A stretch of 49,561 bases of DNA from Phaeovulum sp. (GCF_030684035.1 NZ_JAUXPI010000046.1:1-49561), one strand, 5' to 3'. Positions 7,802 to 18,747 are shown, counted from the first letter of the stretch. The notes: generated by a model not told the origin, from the sequence alone. Numbers and translations: made by a program.

Positions 7802-9133
7802 ATGGAAACCCGGCTGGAGCTTGGTGCCTATCAGACACGATCGCTTGCCATGACCAGTCGGCTGCGGCAGGCCATCGGGCTTTTGCGGCTGGGCAACCAG
7901 CAGCTTTCCGAGCATCTGGCAAGCTTTGCCGCCGCCAACCCGCATCTGGTGCTGGCCGCCGCGCCGCGCCCTGCGCTGGCACGGAACTGGCTTGACCAGT
8001 TTCTTGCCGCGCCGCCTGCCGGGGCCGCAGCGCCAGCTCCCGCGCCGATCTCTGGGGGCAGCAGCAGTTCGGGGGCCGACGCGGCAGAGCGCGCTGCGGC
8101 CCCCGAGCCGGGGCTGGTGGAGCATGTCATGGCGCAGCTTGGCCTGCTCGTGCGCGATCCCGCCGACCGCCCGCTGGCGTTGGCCTTTGTCGCGGTGCTG
8201 GAGCCGAGCGGCTGGCTTGGTGCCAGTGTTGCCGAGGTTGCGCGCGGCTGTGGCGTGCCCCAGGCCCGCGCCGAAAAGGTGCTGGCAGAGTTGCAGCAGG
8301 CGGAACCCGCCGGGCTTTTTGCCCGCTCGCTTGCCGAATGCCTGCGGCTGCAAGCGCAGGATCGGGGTCTGCTTGCCGCAGATTTCGCCGCCCTGCTCGA
8401 CAACCTGCCGCTGCTGGCGCGGGGCGATCAGGCAGCGCTGGCGGCGCGATGCGGCTGTAGCGCAGAGCGGCTGGCGGAAATGCTGCGCGCTCTTCGTGCC
8501 ATGAACCCAAAGCCCGGCGCGGGTTTTGGCGATGCGCCGCCGCCGATCACCGAGCCGGACCTGATCGTGCGGCGCGAGCGCGGGCGCTGGATGGTGGAAC
8601 TCAACCGCTCCACCCTGCCCGCAATCGAACTGCGCGAGGCCCCCGAGGGTGGCAGCGACGAATTGTTGCGCGATGCCCGCTGGATGGCGCGCGCGGTGGC
8701 GCGGCGCAACGCCACCACGCTGCGCATCGCCCGCGAAGTGCTGCTCCGTCAGGCAGGGTTTCTCGCCGACGGGCCAGAGCGGCTGGTGCCGCTGACCGCC
8801 GCCGAAATTGCGCAGGCGACCGGTCTGCACCCGAGCACGATCAGCCGGGTCACCGCCGGGTTGCTGCTGGCAACGCCGCGCGCCACGGTGAGGTTTCGGG
8901 ATTTCTTCAGCGCCGCGCTGGCCGCGCGCGGGGATGCCGCGCCGGTCGCCACCCAGCGCGTGCTGCACCAGATGCAGGCCCTGATCGCCGCCGAAGACCG
9001 CACCCGGCCGCTCAGCGATGACGACATTGCCCGGCATTTTCAGGCCAGGGGTGTGGTGCTTGCGCGGCGCACCGTGGCCAAATACCGCGCGGCGCTTGGC
9101 ATCGCGGGCTCGGCGGCGCGGCGCAAGCGGTGA
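7802..9133 (+). CDS. rpoN: RNA polymerase sigma-54 factor (likely a dedicated paralogue)
   Basis: The start at 7802 follows GAGGAG and gives 443 residues. Region I is at 1-50 (METRLELGAYQ, AMTSRLRQAIGLLRLGNQQL, the activator-responsive segment). A low-complexity Ala/Pro/Ser region II follows at about 65-105, then the core-binding domain. The HTH lies near 331-352 (LTAAEIAQATGLHPSTISRV), and the RpoN box ARRTVAKYR is at 421-429, matching the family signature. It recognises -24/-12 promoters and needs an AAA+ activator. The usual alphaproteobacterial rpoN neighbours (lptB, hpf, ptsN) are absent. Instead a -24/-12 promoter and a peptide-transporter operon with its own activator lie directly downstream, so this looks like an operon-dedicated copy. 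Confidence 0.95.
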   Translation: METRLELGAYQTRSLAMTSRLRQAIGLLRLGNQQLSEHLASFAAANPHLVLAAAPRPALARNWLDQFLAAPPAGAAAPAPAPISGGSSSSGADAAERAAAPEPGLVEHVMAQLGLLVRDPADRPLALAFVAVLEPSGWLGASVAEVARGCGVPQARAEKVLAELQQAEPAGLFARSLAECLRLQAQDRGLLAADFAALLDNLPLLARGDQAALAARCGCSAERLAEMLRALRAMNPKPGAGFGDAPPPITEPDLIVRRERGRWMVELNRSTLPAIELREAPEGGSDELLRDARWMARAVARRNATTLRIAREVLLRQAGFLADGPERLVPLTAAEIAQATGLHPSTISRVTAGLLLATPRATVRFRDFFSAALAARGDAAPVATQRVLHQMQALIAAEDRTRPLSDDDIARHFQARGVVLARRTVAKYRAALGIAGSAARRKR

Positions 9134-9147
9134 GGGGCACCATGGCT

Positions 9148-9164
9148 TGCGCGAAAATTGCACA
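9148..9164 (+). promoter_or_regulatory. Candidate activator (enhancer) site, distal copy
   Basis: TGCGCGAAAATTGCACA. It matches the 17-bp dyad TGCGYG-N5-CRCGCA seen at three other places here, with mismatches in the right half. Its centre is 21 bp from the next copy, about two helix turns, and it lies just after the rpoN stop. Assignment to the 15901-16884 activator is inference. Confidence 0.5.
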
Positions 9165-9168
9165 GGGG

Positions 9169-9185
9169 TGCGCGCATTTCACGCA
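9169..9185 (+). promoter_or_regulatory. Candidate activator (enhancer) site, proximal copy
   Basis: TGCGCGCATTTCACGCA. It differs from the site at 16900-16916 (TGCGCGGTTTTCACGCA) only at two central bases. Its centre is about 125 bp upstream of the expected sigma-54 transcription start, a normal enhancer distance. A degenerate third TGCG...CGCA element of the same length lies at 9187-9203. Confidence 0.65.
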
Positions 9186-9277
9186 TTGCGCCCGCCAGAC
9201 GCAGCGGCGCGCCGTGGCACTGCGCCCAAGGTTTGGAAAAACGCCGAAAATTTTGCGCGCAGCCCGGCCGCGCTGTG

Positions 9278-9293
9278 TGGCACGACTTGTGCA
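9278..9293 (+). promoter_or_regulatory. Sigma-54 (-24/-12) promoter of the ABC transporter operon
   Basis: TGGCACGACTTGTGCA: the -24 GG (9279-9280) and -12 GC (9291-9292) are exactly 12 bp apart, as the TGGCAC-N5-TTGCW consensus requires. The only departure is G for the first T of the -12 block. It shares GGCACG-N4-GTGCAT with the promoter at 16986. Expected start is near 9304, giving a leader of about 59 nt. Confidence 0.8.
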
Positions 9294-9362
9294 TCTAGGA
9301 AGCTGTCCACCTTGACCCGGACGAATGCGCCGTTTCGAGCGCAGTACACAGGGAGATAGAAG

Positions 9363-10898
9363 ATGACGACCCTACAGCGCCTTCTGCTGGCCTCCGCGAT
9401 GGCAATCGGCCCGGTTGCAACTGGTGCCCATGCCGCCGATCTCGTGGTCGGCTTCACGCTTGATGCCGATACGCTCGACCCCGCCAACCACCGCAAGCGG
9501 GAAACCGAAACCATCATCCGCAACCTCTATGACGGTTTGCTGACGCGCGATGCAAACATGGTCGTGGTGCCCGAAATTGCCGAGTCGATGACCCAGGTTT
9601 CGCCCACCGTCTATGACTTCAAGATCCGCGCCGGCATCAAGTTTCACGATGGCTCGCTGATGACCGCCGAAGACGTGAAATTCACGCTTGACCGGGTAAC
9701 CGTCGAAGGCGCGATGGAAGGCCAGACCAGCCCGCGCGCCAGCCTGATGGGCCCGGTTGCCTCGGTCGAGGTGGTGGGCGGCGATACCGTCCGCATCACG
9801 CTCAAGGAACCTTGGCCGATCCTGCCCGCGATGCTGCCCAACCAGCAGATCGTCTCCAAAGCCTTTGTCGAAGCGAACGGCTCGCAAGGCATCGCCACCA
9901 GCGAAAACGGCACCGGCCCGTTCCGCCTCGTGGAATGGCGCAAGGGCGAATCGGTCATTCTGGAACGCTTTGCCGATTACTACGGCGGTGCCACCGATAT
10001 TGCCCCGGTCGGCCCGGCCTGCGTTGACCGGGTGATCTTCAAGATCATCCCCGAAAGCGCCAGCCGCGTTGCCGCGCTTCTGGCGGGTGATGTGCACATC
10101 ATCAACGAGCTTCCGGCCTTCTCGATGGCGCAGGTCAATGCCAACGCCGGCACCCATGTGATGACCGTGAACGGCACCCGCAGCTTCTTCGTGGCGATGA
10201 ACCTCGAAGGCGAATATTTCGATGATCCGCGGGTGCGCCAGGCCGCCGCCCATGCGATCGACAAGAACCTCCTGATCGACAAGATCCTCGGCGGCAACGC
10301 CGCGCCGATCGACGGCATCCTCTCGCCCGACGCTTTTGGCGCGAGCGAGTTGCCGAGCTATGGCTACGACCCCGAAATGGCGAAGAAACTTCTCGCCGAT
10401 GCGGGTTTCCCGAACGGTATCGACATCGTCATGGATACCGAGGGTGCCTTCAAGGATACCGCCGAAGCGATTGCCTCGCTCTTGACCAAGGTCGGTATCC
10501 GCACCACCGTCGCGGTGGGCGAAAGCGCCCAGTTGACCGCGAAATGGCGGGTGCAGGGCAAGGCCCCGAAAACCGGCGACATGTACTTCTCCAGCTGGGG
10601 CAACGGTTCGCTCGACCCGTTCGACATCTTCACCCCCACCCACCGCACCAATGACCGCGGCAACTCGGCGGGTTATGCGAACCCGGCGGTGGATGCGCTG
10701 CTCGACGCCGCGGCGACCGAGCTTGACGTGGCCAAGCGCGCGGGCATGTATCGGGAAGCGGAACTGCTGATCAACGCCGACCTGCCCTACCTCTACCTCT
10801 GGGTGCCGCAGGACATTTACGGAGTATCCGACCGCGTGACCGGCTGGCAGCCGAGCGCCGACAGCCGCATCAACCTGCATGACGCCTGCCTGAAGTAA
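9363..10898 (+). CDS. ABC transporter periplasmic peptide-binding protein (family 5)
   Basis: This 511-residue solute-binding protein of the DppA/OppA family has a signal peptide ending at AHA-A (residues ~24/25). Typical stretches are LDADTLDPANHRKRETETIIRNLYDGLL, TPTVYDFKIRAGIKFHDG (here VSPTVYDF), MTAEDVKFTLDRV and a late LLINADLPYLYLWVPQDIYGV. It captures the ligand in the periplasm and delivers it to the two permeases encoded next (26 bp downstream). A GGGAGAT ribosome site lies before the ATG. It is the first gene after the -24/-12 promoter. The family binds peptides, nickel, glycosides and opines, so the ligand cannot be named; the linked C45 hydrolase hints at an amide-containing compound. 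Confidence 0.93.
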   Translation: MTTLQRLLLASAMAIGPVATGAHAADLVVGFTLDADTLDPANHRKRETETIIRNLYDGLLTRDANMVVVPEIAESMTQVSPTVYDFKIRAGIKFHDGSLMTAEDVKFTLDRVTVEGAMEGQTSPRASLMGPVASVEVVGGDTVRITLKEPWPILPAMLPNQQIVSKAFVEANGSQGIATSENGTGPFRLVEWRKGESVILERFADYYGGATDIAPVGPACVDRVIFKIIPESASRVAALLAGDVHIINELPAFSMAQVNANAGTHVMTVNGTRSFFVAMNLEGEYFDDPRVRQAAAHAIDKNLLIDKILGGNAAPIDGILSPDAFGASELPSYGYDPEMAKKLLADAGFPNGIDIVMDTEGAFKDTAEAIASLLTKVGIRTTVAVGESAQLTAKWRVQGKAPKTGDMYFSSWGNGSLDPFDIFTPTHRTNDRGNSAGYANPAVDALLDAAATELDVAKRAGMYREAELLINADLPYLYLWVPQDIYGVSDRVTGWQPSADSRINLHDACLK

Positions 10899-10923
10899 GC
10901 GCCGCCAACCAGGAGGAACGGGC

Positions 10924-11931
10924 ATGAGCCTTGGCAAGCTGATCGAACGCCTGCTGCAACTCGTGCCCGTTCTTCTGGGTGTCAGCCTCATCGTCTTCGT
11001 GATGATGGCGCTGACCCCCGGCGACCCGGTGCAGATCATGATCGGGGACCAGAACATCACCCCGGAACAGGAAGCGGAACTGCGCCGCGGCCTCGGCCTC
11101 GACAGGCCCATAGTCGAGCGCTTTTTCGTCTTTCTCGGCAACGCCTTGCAGGGCGATTTCGGGCAGAGCTTCTACCACCGCCGCCCGGTTGCCGATGTCA
11201 TTTCCGAACGCCTGCCCGCCACCATCGAGCTTAGCCTCGTTGCGCTCATCGTGGCGCTGGTGACCGCGATCCCGCTTGGTGTGCTCGCGGCGATCCGCAA
11301 GAACTCGATCTTCGACAAGCTCGCCACCGTCGGCTCGCTGCTTGGGGTATCGCTGCCGGGGTTCTGGTTCGGCATCCTGCTGATCATGCTGTTCGCGGTG
11401 CAGTGGCACATTCTGCCGGTCTCGGGCCGCATCGGCTATTCGAGCGAGATCGAAACGATCACCGGCTTTCTGCTGATCGACACGCTTTTGCGCGGCAACC
11501 TTCCCGCCTTCTGGGACGCGTTCAAACATATCATCCTGCCCGCCGTCACGCTTGGCCTGCCGATGACCGCGATCCTGATGCGCGTCACCCGCACCTCGAT
11601 GCTGGAGGTGCTGCGGCAAGATTATGTGACCTTTGCCGATGCCAAGGGCCTTTCGCGCCGCCGGGTGCTGTTTCGCCACGCGCTGAAAAACGCGCTAATT
11701 CCCACGGTTTCGGTGGCCGCGATTGAAACCGGCAGCCTTCTGGGCGGCAACATGATCGTTGAAACCGTGTTCGGCTGGCCCGGCCTCGGGCGGCTGGTGG
11801 TGGAAAGCATCTTTCTGCGCAACTACCCGCTGGTGCAGGCCGCAGTGCTGCTTTACGCGGTGATCTATGTGCTCTTGAACTTCTTCGCCGACATTCTCTA
11901 CACGGTTCTCAACCCGCGGGTGAAGCTGTGA
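10924..11931 (+). CDS. Peptide-type ABC transporter permease (DppB-like)
   Basis: The 335-residue inner-membrane permease has the DppB layout: first helix at about 9-30 (LVPVLLGVSLIVFVMMALTPGDP), a long periplasmic loop with DRPIVERFFVFLGNALQGDFGQSF, then five helices. The EAA coupling loop is near LRQDYVTFADAKGLSRRRVLFRHALKNALIP. It pairs with the following permease to form the channel. AGGAGG-like ribosome site GGAGGAAC precedes the ATG. Its end overlaps the next start by 4 bp. Confidence 0.92.
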   Translation: MSLGKLIERLLQLVPVLLGVSLIVFVMMALTPGDPVQIMIGDQNITPEQEAELRRGLGLDRPIVERFFVFLGNALQGDFGQSFYHRRPVADVISERLPATIELSLVALIVALVTAIPLGVLAAIRKNSIFDKLATVGSLLGVSLPGFWFGILLIMLFAVQWHILPVSGRIGYSSEIETITGFLLIDTLLRGNLPAFWDAFKHIILPAVTLGLPMTAILMRVTRTSMLEVLRQDYVTFADAKGLSRRRVLFRHALKNALIPTVSVAAIETGSLLGGNMIVETVFGWPGLGRLVVESIFLRNYPLVQAAVLLYAVIYVLLNFFADILYTVLNPRVKL

Positions 11932-12815
11932 GCATGGCAAGCACACCCGCTGCCGCAGATTCGATCTTTCGCCGCAATCTGGCGAGCTTCGCGGGCAACC
12001 GTCTGGCAATGGGCAGCGCCATTGTGGTGCTTCTGTTCGTGCTGATGGCCGTCTTCGCGCCCTGGCTTGCGCCGCAAAACCCCTATGAGACCGACCTTTT
12101 CCGCCGCCTGCAACCGCCTGCCTGGGTAGATGGCGGCGAGTGGGGCTTTCTTCTGGGTTGCGATGCGCTTGGCCGCGACATCTTTTCGCGCATCATCTAC
12201 GGCGCGCGCATTTCCATATTCGTCGGCGTCACGGTAATCGTGGTGGCGACCGGCATCGGCATCGTGGCGGGGCTTGCTGCGGGCTATCTGCGCGGCTGGG
12301 TCGATGTGGTGATTTCGCGCATCGTCGATATCTTGCTGGGCTTCCCCTACCTGATCTTTGCGATCGGCCTGATGGCGATGATGGGGCCGGGGCTTGGCAA
12401 CATCATTCTGGCGCTCGCCTACAAGGAATGGGTGATCCCGGCGCGCGTGGTGCGGGGTGAAACCCTTGCCGTGCGCGAGCTGGAATATGTCGAGGCGGCG
12501 CGCGCGCTTGGTGCCTCGCCACGCCACATCATGCTGCGCGAGATCCTGCCCAACATCCTCTCGCCGGTGGTTGTGGTTTCCACCATCCGGATGGCGAATG
12601 TGATCATCCTCGAAGCCTCGCTTTCGTTCCTCGGGCTTGGCGTGCAGCCGCCGATGGCAAGCTGGGGCAGCATGGTTTCCGACGGCCGCGCCTTCATTCT
12701 GGAAGCCTGGTGGGTTTCGACCTTCCCGGGCCTTGCGATCCTGTTGCTGGTGCTGGCAATCAACGTGGCGAGCCAGGGCCTGCGCGATGCCTTCGACCCG
12801 AGGTTCCACGAATGA
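11928..12815 (+). CDS. Peptide-type ABC transporter permease (DppC-like)
   Basis: The 295-residue permease starts in a GTGAGC context at 11928 overlapping the preceding stop. It shows the OppC N-terminal segment (FRRNLASFAGNRLAMGSAIVVLLF), the GCDALGRDIFSRIIYGARIS motif after the first periplasmic stretch, and the EAA loop EYVEAARALGASPRHIMLREILPN that docks on the ATPases. It has about six membrane helices. It is translationally coupled to the genes on either side (ATGA overlap with the ATPase gene at 12812). Confidence 0.92.
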   Translation: MSMASTPAAADSIFRRNLASFAGNRLAMGSAIVVLLFVLMAVFAPWLAPQNPYETDLFRRLQPPAWVDGGEWGFLLGCDALGRDIFSRIIYGARISIFVGVTVIVVATGIGIVAGLAAGYLRGWVDVVISRIVDILLGFPYLIFAIGLMAMMGPGLGNIILALAYKEWVIPARVVRGETLAVRELEYVEAARALGASPRHIMLREILPNILSPVVVVSTIRMANVIILEASLSFLGLGVQPPMASWGSMVSDGRAFILEAWWVSTFPGLAILLLVLAINVASQGLRDAFDPRFHE

Positions 12816-13800
12816 GCGCGCTGCTGGAAGTGCGCGGGTTGCGCACCGTGTTTCATACTCGCGCCGGTGAAGTCTGGGCGGTCGATGGCGTCGATGTCGA
12901 GGTGCGGCGCGGCGAATGCCTTGGCATCGTCGGCGAAAGCGGCTCGGGCAAATCGGTCACCTTCGCCTCGGTCATGGGCCTCGTGCGCAGCCCCGGCAGG
13001 GTGGCCGAAGGCCAGATACTGTTTGACGGGCGCGATCTGCGCGCCCTGACCCCACGCGAAATGCGCGCCGTGCGTGGCAAGGAAATTGCCATGACCATGC
13101 AGGACGCGCTGACCGCGCTCAACCCGGCGCTGACCGTGGCCGAACAGATTTCCGAGGCGCTTGAGGCGCATGACGAAACCTTGCCCACCCGTGGCCGCGC
13201 CCGGCGCGCGGCGATCCGCGCGAAATCGGTGGAAATGCTTGGCCTCGTCGGCATCCCATCTGCCGAAAGCCGCCTGCGCCAGTATCCGCATGAATTTTCC
13301 GGCGGCATGCGCCAACGCATCATGATCGCCATCGCGCTTGCCTGCCGCCCCAAGCTGCTGATTGCCGACGAGCCGACCACCGCGCTTGACGTGACCATTC
13401 AGGCGCAGGTGCTGGAACTCATCACCGAAATTCGTGGGCGGCTGGGCATGAGCGTCGTGCTGATCACCCACGACCTTGGCGTGGTCGCCGAGCATTGCGA
13501 CCGGGTGATGGTGATGTATGCCGGGCAGGTGGTCGAATCCGGCCCCACCGCCGAGGTCATCGCGCACCCCCGCCACCCCTACACCCGCGGCCTGCTGGCC
13601 TCGATCCCGCGCCCCGGCCTGCGCGGCCAGCCGATCCGCCCGATCGAGGGGCAGGTGCCCGACCTGATCGGCATGCCGCCGCAGTGCCGCTTCTATTCGC
13701 GCTGCCCCGTTCGCCGCGAGGCGTGCCTTGCCCCGGTCGCCATGCGCGCGGCGGGCGAGGGGCGCATGGCGCGCTGCATATTGCTTGACGAGGTGCCCGC

Positions 13801-13804
<4 letters not shown>
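12812..13804 (+). CDS. Peptide-type ABC transporter ATPase (DppD-like)
   Basis: The ATG at 12812 overlaps the permease stop in ATGA. The 330-residue ATPase has Walker A GESGSGKS (41-48), the Q-loop at MTMQDALTALNP, signature FSGGMRQR, Walker B LLIADEPT, and switch His in LITHDLG. The C-terminal oligopeptide extension includes CRFYSRCPVRREAC, a cysteine cluster found in OppD/DppD and OppF/DppF proteins. It energises transport together with the next ATPase. In the Q-loop the usual QDPM is QDAL. Confidence 0.93.
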
Positions 13805-14807
<1,003 letters not shown>

Positions 14808-14811
<4 letters not shown>

Positions 14812-15872
14812 GCATTGATCTTGTGCTTTCCGGCTCGGCCTATGCGCGCGGTCGCGGTCAGGCGGCGGCGGGGCAGGGGCCGCAGCTGCGCGCCGCCACC
14901 GTTGGCCGGGTCGAAACGGCGCGCGCCGAGGGCCTTCTGGACGAAGCCTCGCGCGGCTATCTGGCCGCGCAGCGCGCCTTCATGGCGCTGCATGACCCCG
15001 AAGGCATGTCGGAACTTCTCGGCATCGCCGAGGGCTTCGCGCTGCCCGAGGCCGAGCTTTTCGCGCATCTCCACCTTGGAACGTTGCGCGACCTCAAGGG
15101 CGGTGCCGAACTTGTCGACGGCTGTTCCGCCTGGGCCGTCGCCGCAGGCCCCGATGGCCCGCTGGTGGTGAAAAACCGCGATTATTCCGGCCTGCATCTG
15201 GGCATCCAGACGCTGGCACGCCATACCGGCCCCGATGTGACCTCGGGCGGCATGCTCTGCCTTGGCAGCCTCGGCAGCCCCGGAGCCTATTCCAGCGGCA
15301 TCAACGCCGCAGGGCTTGCGCTCGCCGATACGCAGGTTTCGGTGGCGACGCATCGCGTCGGCTGGCTGCGCTATTTCCTGATGACCCGGCTTCTGGCGCG
15401 CTGCAAGACCGTGGCCGAAGCCGTTGCCTTTGTTCGTGGCAGCCAACATGCTGGCGGCGGTACGCTGGTGCTCGCCGATCACTCCGGCGCGACCGCCGCA
15501 ATCGAACTTGGCGCGGGCGGGGTGACGGTGGCGACAGGTGCCGAGGTCTGGCGCACCAACCATTATACCGGCAGCCCCGCCGCCGATACCCTGCCGCCGC
15601 GCGATGACAGCATCGCCGCGAATTCGCGGGATCGTTTCAGCTACCTTTCGCGCAGCCTGCCCGGCACAAGCTGGACCCGCGCGCGCGCCCGAAAGCTGAT
15701 GGCCACCCACCCCGAAACCGCGCCCGGAGCCGCCCCGATCTGCCAGCATGGCAATGCGGATGCCGCCGAGACCATTTCTTCGGCGGTCTATTCGTGTAAC
15801 CTGCGGCAGATGGATTTTTGCGAGGGCAATCCCTGCACCGGGGCGTGGCGGACCATTTCGCTTCCCGCCTGA
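14808..15872 (+). CDS. C45-family Ntn-hydrolase / acyltransferase
   Basis: The ATG at 14808 overlaps the ATPase stop (ATGA). The 354-residue protein resembles acyl-CoA:6-aminopenicillanate acyltransferase-type C45 enzymes. The predicted nucleophile is C106 in DGCSAW, which in this family becomes the N-terminus after self-cleavage between Gly and Cys. It is followed by VVKNRDYSG (the conserved NRD segment) and GINAAGLALADTQ. There is no signal peptide, so it is cytosolic. Relatives hydrolyse or transfer acyl groups at amide bonds. Its tight coupling to the importer suggests that it cleaves the imported compound, perhaps an N-acyl amino acid, peptide or lactam; this substrate is inference. Confidence 0.88.
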
Positions 15873-15900
15873 CCGGGGCACCGGGCGGATGGGAAGAGGC

Positions 15901-16877
<977 letters not shown>

Positions 16878-16884
<7 letters not shown>

Positions 16885-16894
16885 AAACCGCAGC
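16878..16894 (+). promoter_or_regulatory. Candidate activator (enhancer) site overlapping the activator stop
   Basis: GGCGTGAAAACCGCAGC, the reverse-oriented form of the 17-bp dyad (reference orientation TGCGTGAAAACCGCGCA). It spans the stop codon at 16882-16884. Its centre is 22 bp from the next copy, matching the 21-bp spacing of the pair at 9148/9169. Confidence 0.6.
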
Positions 16895-16899
16895 ACCCG

Positions 16900-16916
16900 T
16901 GCGCGGTTTTCACGCA
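16900..16916 (+). promoter_or_regulatory. Candidate activator (enhancer) site, proximal copy
   Basis: TGCGCGGTTTTCACGCA, a near-perfect TGCGYG-N5-CRCGCA dyad, identical to the 9169 site at 15 of 17 bases. Its centre is about 104 bp upstream of the expected sigma-54 start. With the 16878 copy it also forms an 11-bp inverted repeat that could look like a terminator, but no T-run follows. Confidence 0.65.
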
Positions 16917-16985
16917 AGCACCAAAGCGCTGCCAGCAGCAGAAAAATCCGCTTTTCAACTCAACCCCTTGCGGTACCCCATCGCG

Positions 16986-17001
16986 CGGCACGCTTTGTGC
17001 A
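16986..17001 (+). promoter_or_regulatory. Sigma-54 (-24/-12) promoter of the AtuA-like gene
   Basis: CGGCACGCTTTGTGCA: -24 GG at 16987-16988 and -12 GC at 16999-17000, 12 bp apart. It shares GGCACG-N4-GTGCAT with the 9278 promoter, including the unusual G opening the -12 block. The expected start near 17012 leaves a 27-nt leader carrying the ribosome site ACGAGG (17027-17032). Confidence 0.8.
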
Positions 17002-17038
17002 TATACCCAAGCAATCGCACCCATGCACGAGGCTCATA

Positions 17039-18397
17039 ATGGCGTCGCTCCGGATCATCTGCCCCAATGGCCACCTCGGCTTTGCGCCGCTGAAGCCGGA
17101 TAGCTTCCATGTTGCCGTTGCCACCCGCCCCGATTTCATTGCCGCCGATTCGGGCAGCGACGATATCGGCCCGGTGCCGCTTGGCGCCGATACCTGCGCC
17201 AGCCCGAAGGCCTGGCAGCGCCACGACCTCGAGGAGATGCTGCTGGCGGCGCGCCGCATCAATGTGCCGATGATCATCGGTTCCTCCGGCGACACCGGCA
17301 CCAACAGCCGGGTGGACATGTACCTTGAAATGATCCGCGAAATCGCGGCCGAACACCAACTGGCGCCTTTCAAGCTGGGCTGGTTCTATTCCGAGGTTGA
17401 CAAGGAAATGGTGCGCGGAAAAATCCGCTCCGGCTCGCCGATCAAGGGCCTCGATGCGCGCGAAGACCTGACCGAAGCCGAACTTGATGCCACCTCGCGC
17501 ATCGTCGCCATGGCCGGGGTGCATCCGTTCATCAAGCTGCTGGAAGAAGGCTGCGATGTGATCATCGGCGGGCGCTCCTCCGACAGCGCCATTTTTGCCG
17601 CCGCAGCGCTGTTCAAGGGCTACCCCGAGGCGGAAAGCTATTACCTCGGCAAGGTGCTCGAATGCGCTTCGTTCTGCGCCGAACCTTACGGTGCCAAGGA
17701 AACCGTGATGGGCGAGATCACCCAGGATTTTGTCGAAGTCACCGCGATGGCCGATTTTCAGCGCTGCACCATCGCCTCGGTCGCCGGTCACGCGATGTAT
17801 GAACGCTCCAACCCCTACCACGAATTCGTCGCTGGCGGCATGCTTGACATGACCCATTGCGACTATTCGCAGGTCAGCGAAAAGACCACCCGCGTCACCG
17901 GCATGCAATTCGTGCCCGCCACCGACTTTCGGGTAAAGCTCGAAGGCTCCGGCAAGGTCGGCGAGCGGTATGTGGGCATGGCGGGCATCCGCGACCCCTA
18001 CACCATCGCCAATGTCGATCGGGTGATCGACTGGGCGCGCACCCAGACCCGCGAACGTTTCGGCGATACTGGCTGGGAATTGCACTACAACGTCTTTGGC
18101 CGCGATGGCGTGATGGGCGATATGGAACCGCTGCGCGACAAGCCAGGGCACGAGCTGATGATCGTGGTGCAGGGCGTCGCCCCGACCCGCGAGATGGCCG
18201 AGGAAGTGACCATGACCGGCACCCGCCAGCTTTTCTACGCCCGCCTGCCCGATGTGAAGGGCACCGCCGGTGGTGTTTCCTTCGTGCTTGACGAGGTGCT
18301 GCTCGCCAGCCCCGCCTATCGCTGGACGCTCAATCACACGATGGCGGTTTCCGACCCGCTGGAACTGTTCCCCACCCATAGCGCGATTGTCGGCTGA
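17039..18397 (+). CDS. AtuA-like (DUF1446) acyclic terpene utilization family protein
   Basis: The ATG at 17039 is chosen because ACGAGG sits 6 nt before it; an upstream in-frame ATG at 16997 lies inside the -12 promoter element. The 452-residue cytosolic protein has the family features LRIICPNGHLGFAPL, FIAADSGSDDIGPVPLG, MIIGSSGDTGTNSRVD and CDVIIGGRSSDSAIFAA. AtuA-family proteins occur in acyclic terpene/acyl-CoA degradation gene sets, but their reaction is not firmly established. It has its own -24/-12 promoter with two enhancer-like sites. It is followed 8 bp later by a DUF4387 gene, a frequent partner of this family. Confidence 0.87.
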   Translation: MASLRIICPNGHLGFAPLKPDSFHVAVATRPDFIAADSGSDDIGPVPLGADTCASPKAWQRHDLEEMLLAARRINVPMIIGSSGDTGTNSRVDMYLEMIREIAAEHQLAPFKLGWFYSEVDKEMVRGKIRSGSPIKGLDAREDLTEAELDATSRIVAMAGVHPFIKLLEEGCDVIIGGRSSDSAIFAAAALFKGYPEAESYYLGKVLECASFCAEPYGAKETVMGEITQDFVEVTAMADFQRCTIASVAGHAMYERSNPYHEFVAGGMLDMTHCDYSQVSEKTTRVTGMQFVPATDFRVKLEGSGKVGERYVGMAGIRDPYTIANVDRVIDWARTQTRERFGDTGWELHYNVFGRDGVMGDMEPLRDKPGHELMIVVQGVAPTREMAEEVTMTGTRQLFYARLPDVKGTAGGVSFVLDEVLLASPAYRWTLNHTMAVSDPLELFPTHSAIVG

Positions 18398-18405
18398 GGT
18401 ACCCC

Positions 18406-18747
18406 ATGACAAACCCGAAAAACACCCGCACCAAGCTTGCCGATCTCGCCAAGACCATCCGCTCGAAAAACGCCGGTACCGACAAGATCACCTTCGACAT
18501 CATATTCAGGGAAAAGGCGACCTATGAGGCGGTGAAACGCTCCGGTGCGCTCAACCGCAACAGCGTCTGCGCCACGCTCAATGTCGATCCCGCGCGGCTG
18601 ACCGATTTTGTGGAATATGATCCCGGCTACGCGATCAAGTTCACCATCCTTCGGCTGCGCCCCTCGGGCAGTGCGGGCGATGCCGATATTTTCGGCGCGC
18701 AACAATATGCGCCGTTCCTCGATTTCGAAATCGACATGACCACCTGA
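18406..18747 (+). CDS. DUF4387 family protein
   Basis: The product is 113 residues, cytosolic, without membrane or signal segments. The pattern KLADLAKTIRSKNAGTDKITFDIIF, then RNSVCATLNVDPARL and a C-terminal GDADIFGAQQYAPFL, matches the small DUF4387 family that commonly accompanies DUF1446/AtuA genes, either separately or fused. It lies 8 bp downstream of the AtuA-like gene, so the two are co-transcribed and probably form a complex. Biochemical role unknown. Its stop is only 8 bp from the stop of the convergent DUF779 gene. Confidence 0.85.
   Translation: MTNPKNTRTKLADLAKTIRSKNAGTDKITFDIIFREKATYEAVKRSGALNRNSVCATLNVDPARLTDFVEYDPGYAIKFTILRLRPSGSAGDADIFGAQQYAPFLDFEIDMTT

Noticed and set aside
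7627-7995. Open frame across the rpoN start region
   Set aside because: It overlaps the rpoN N-terminus in another frame, has no ribosome site and turns into Arg/Ala-rich shadow sequence.
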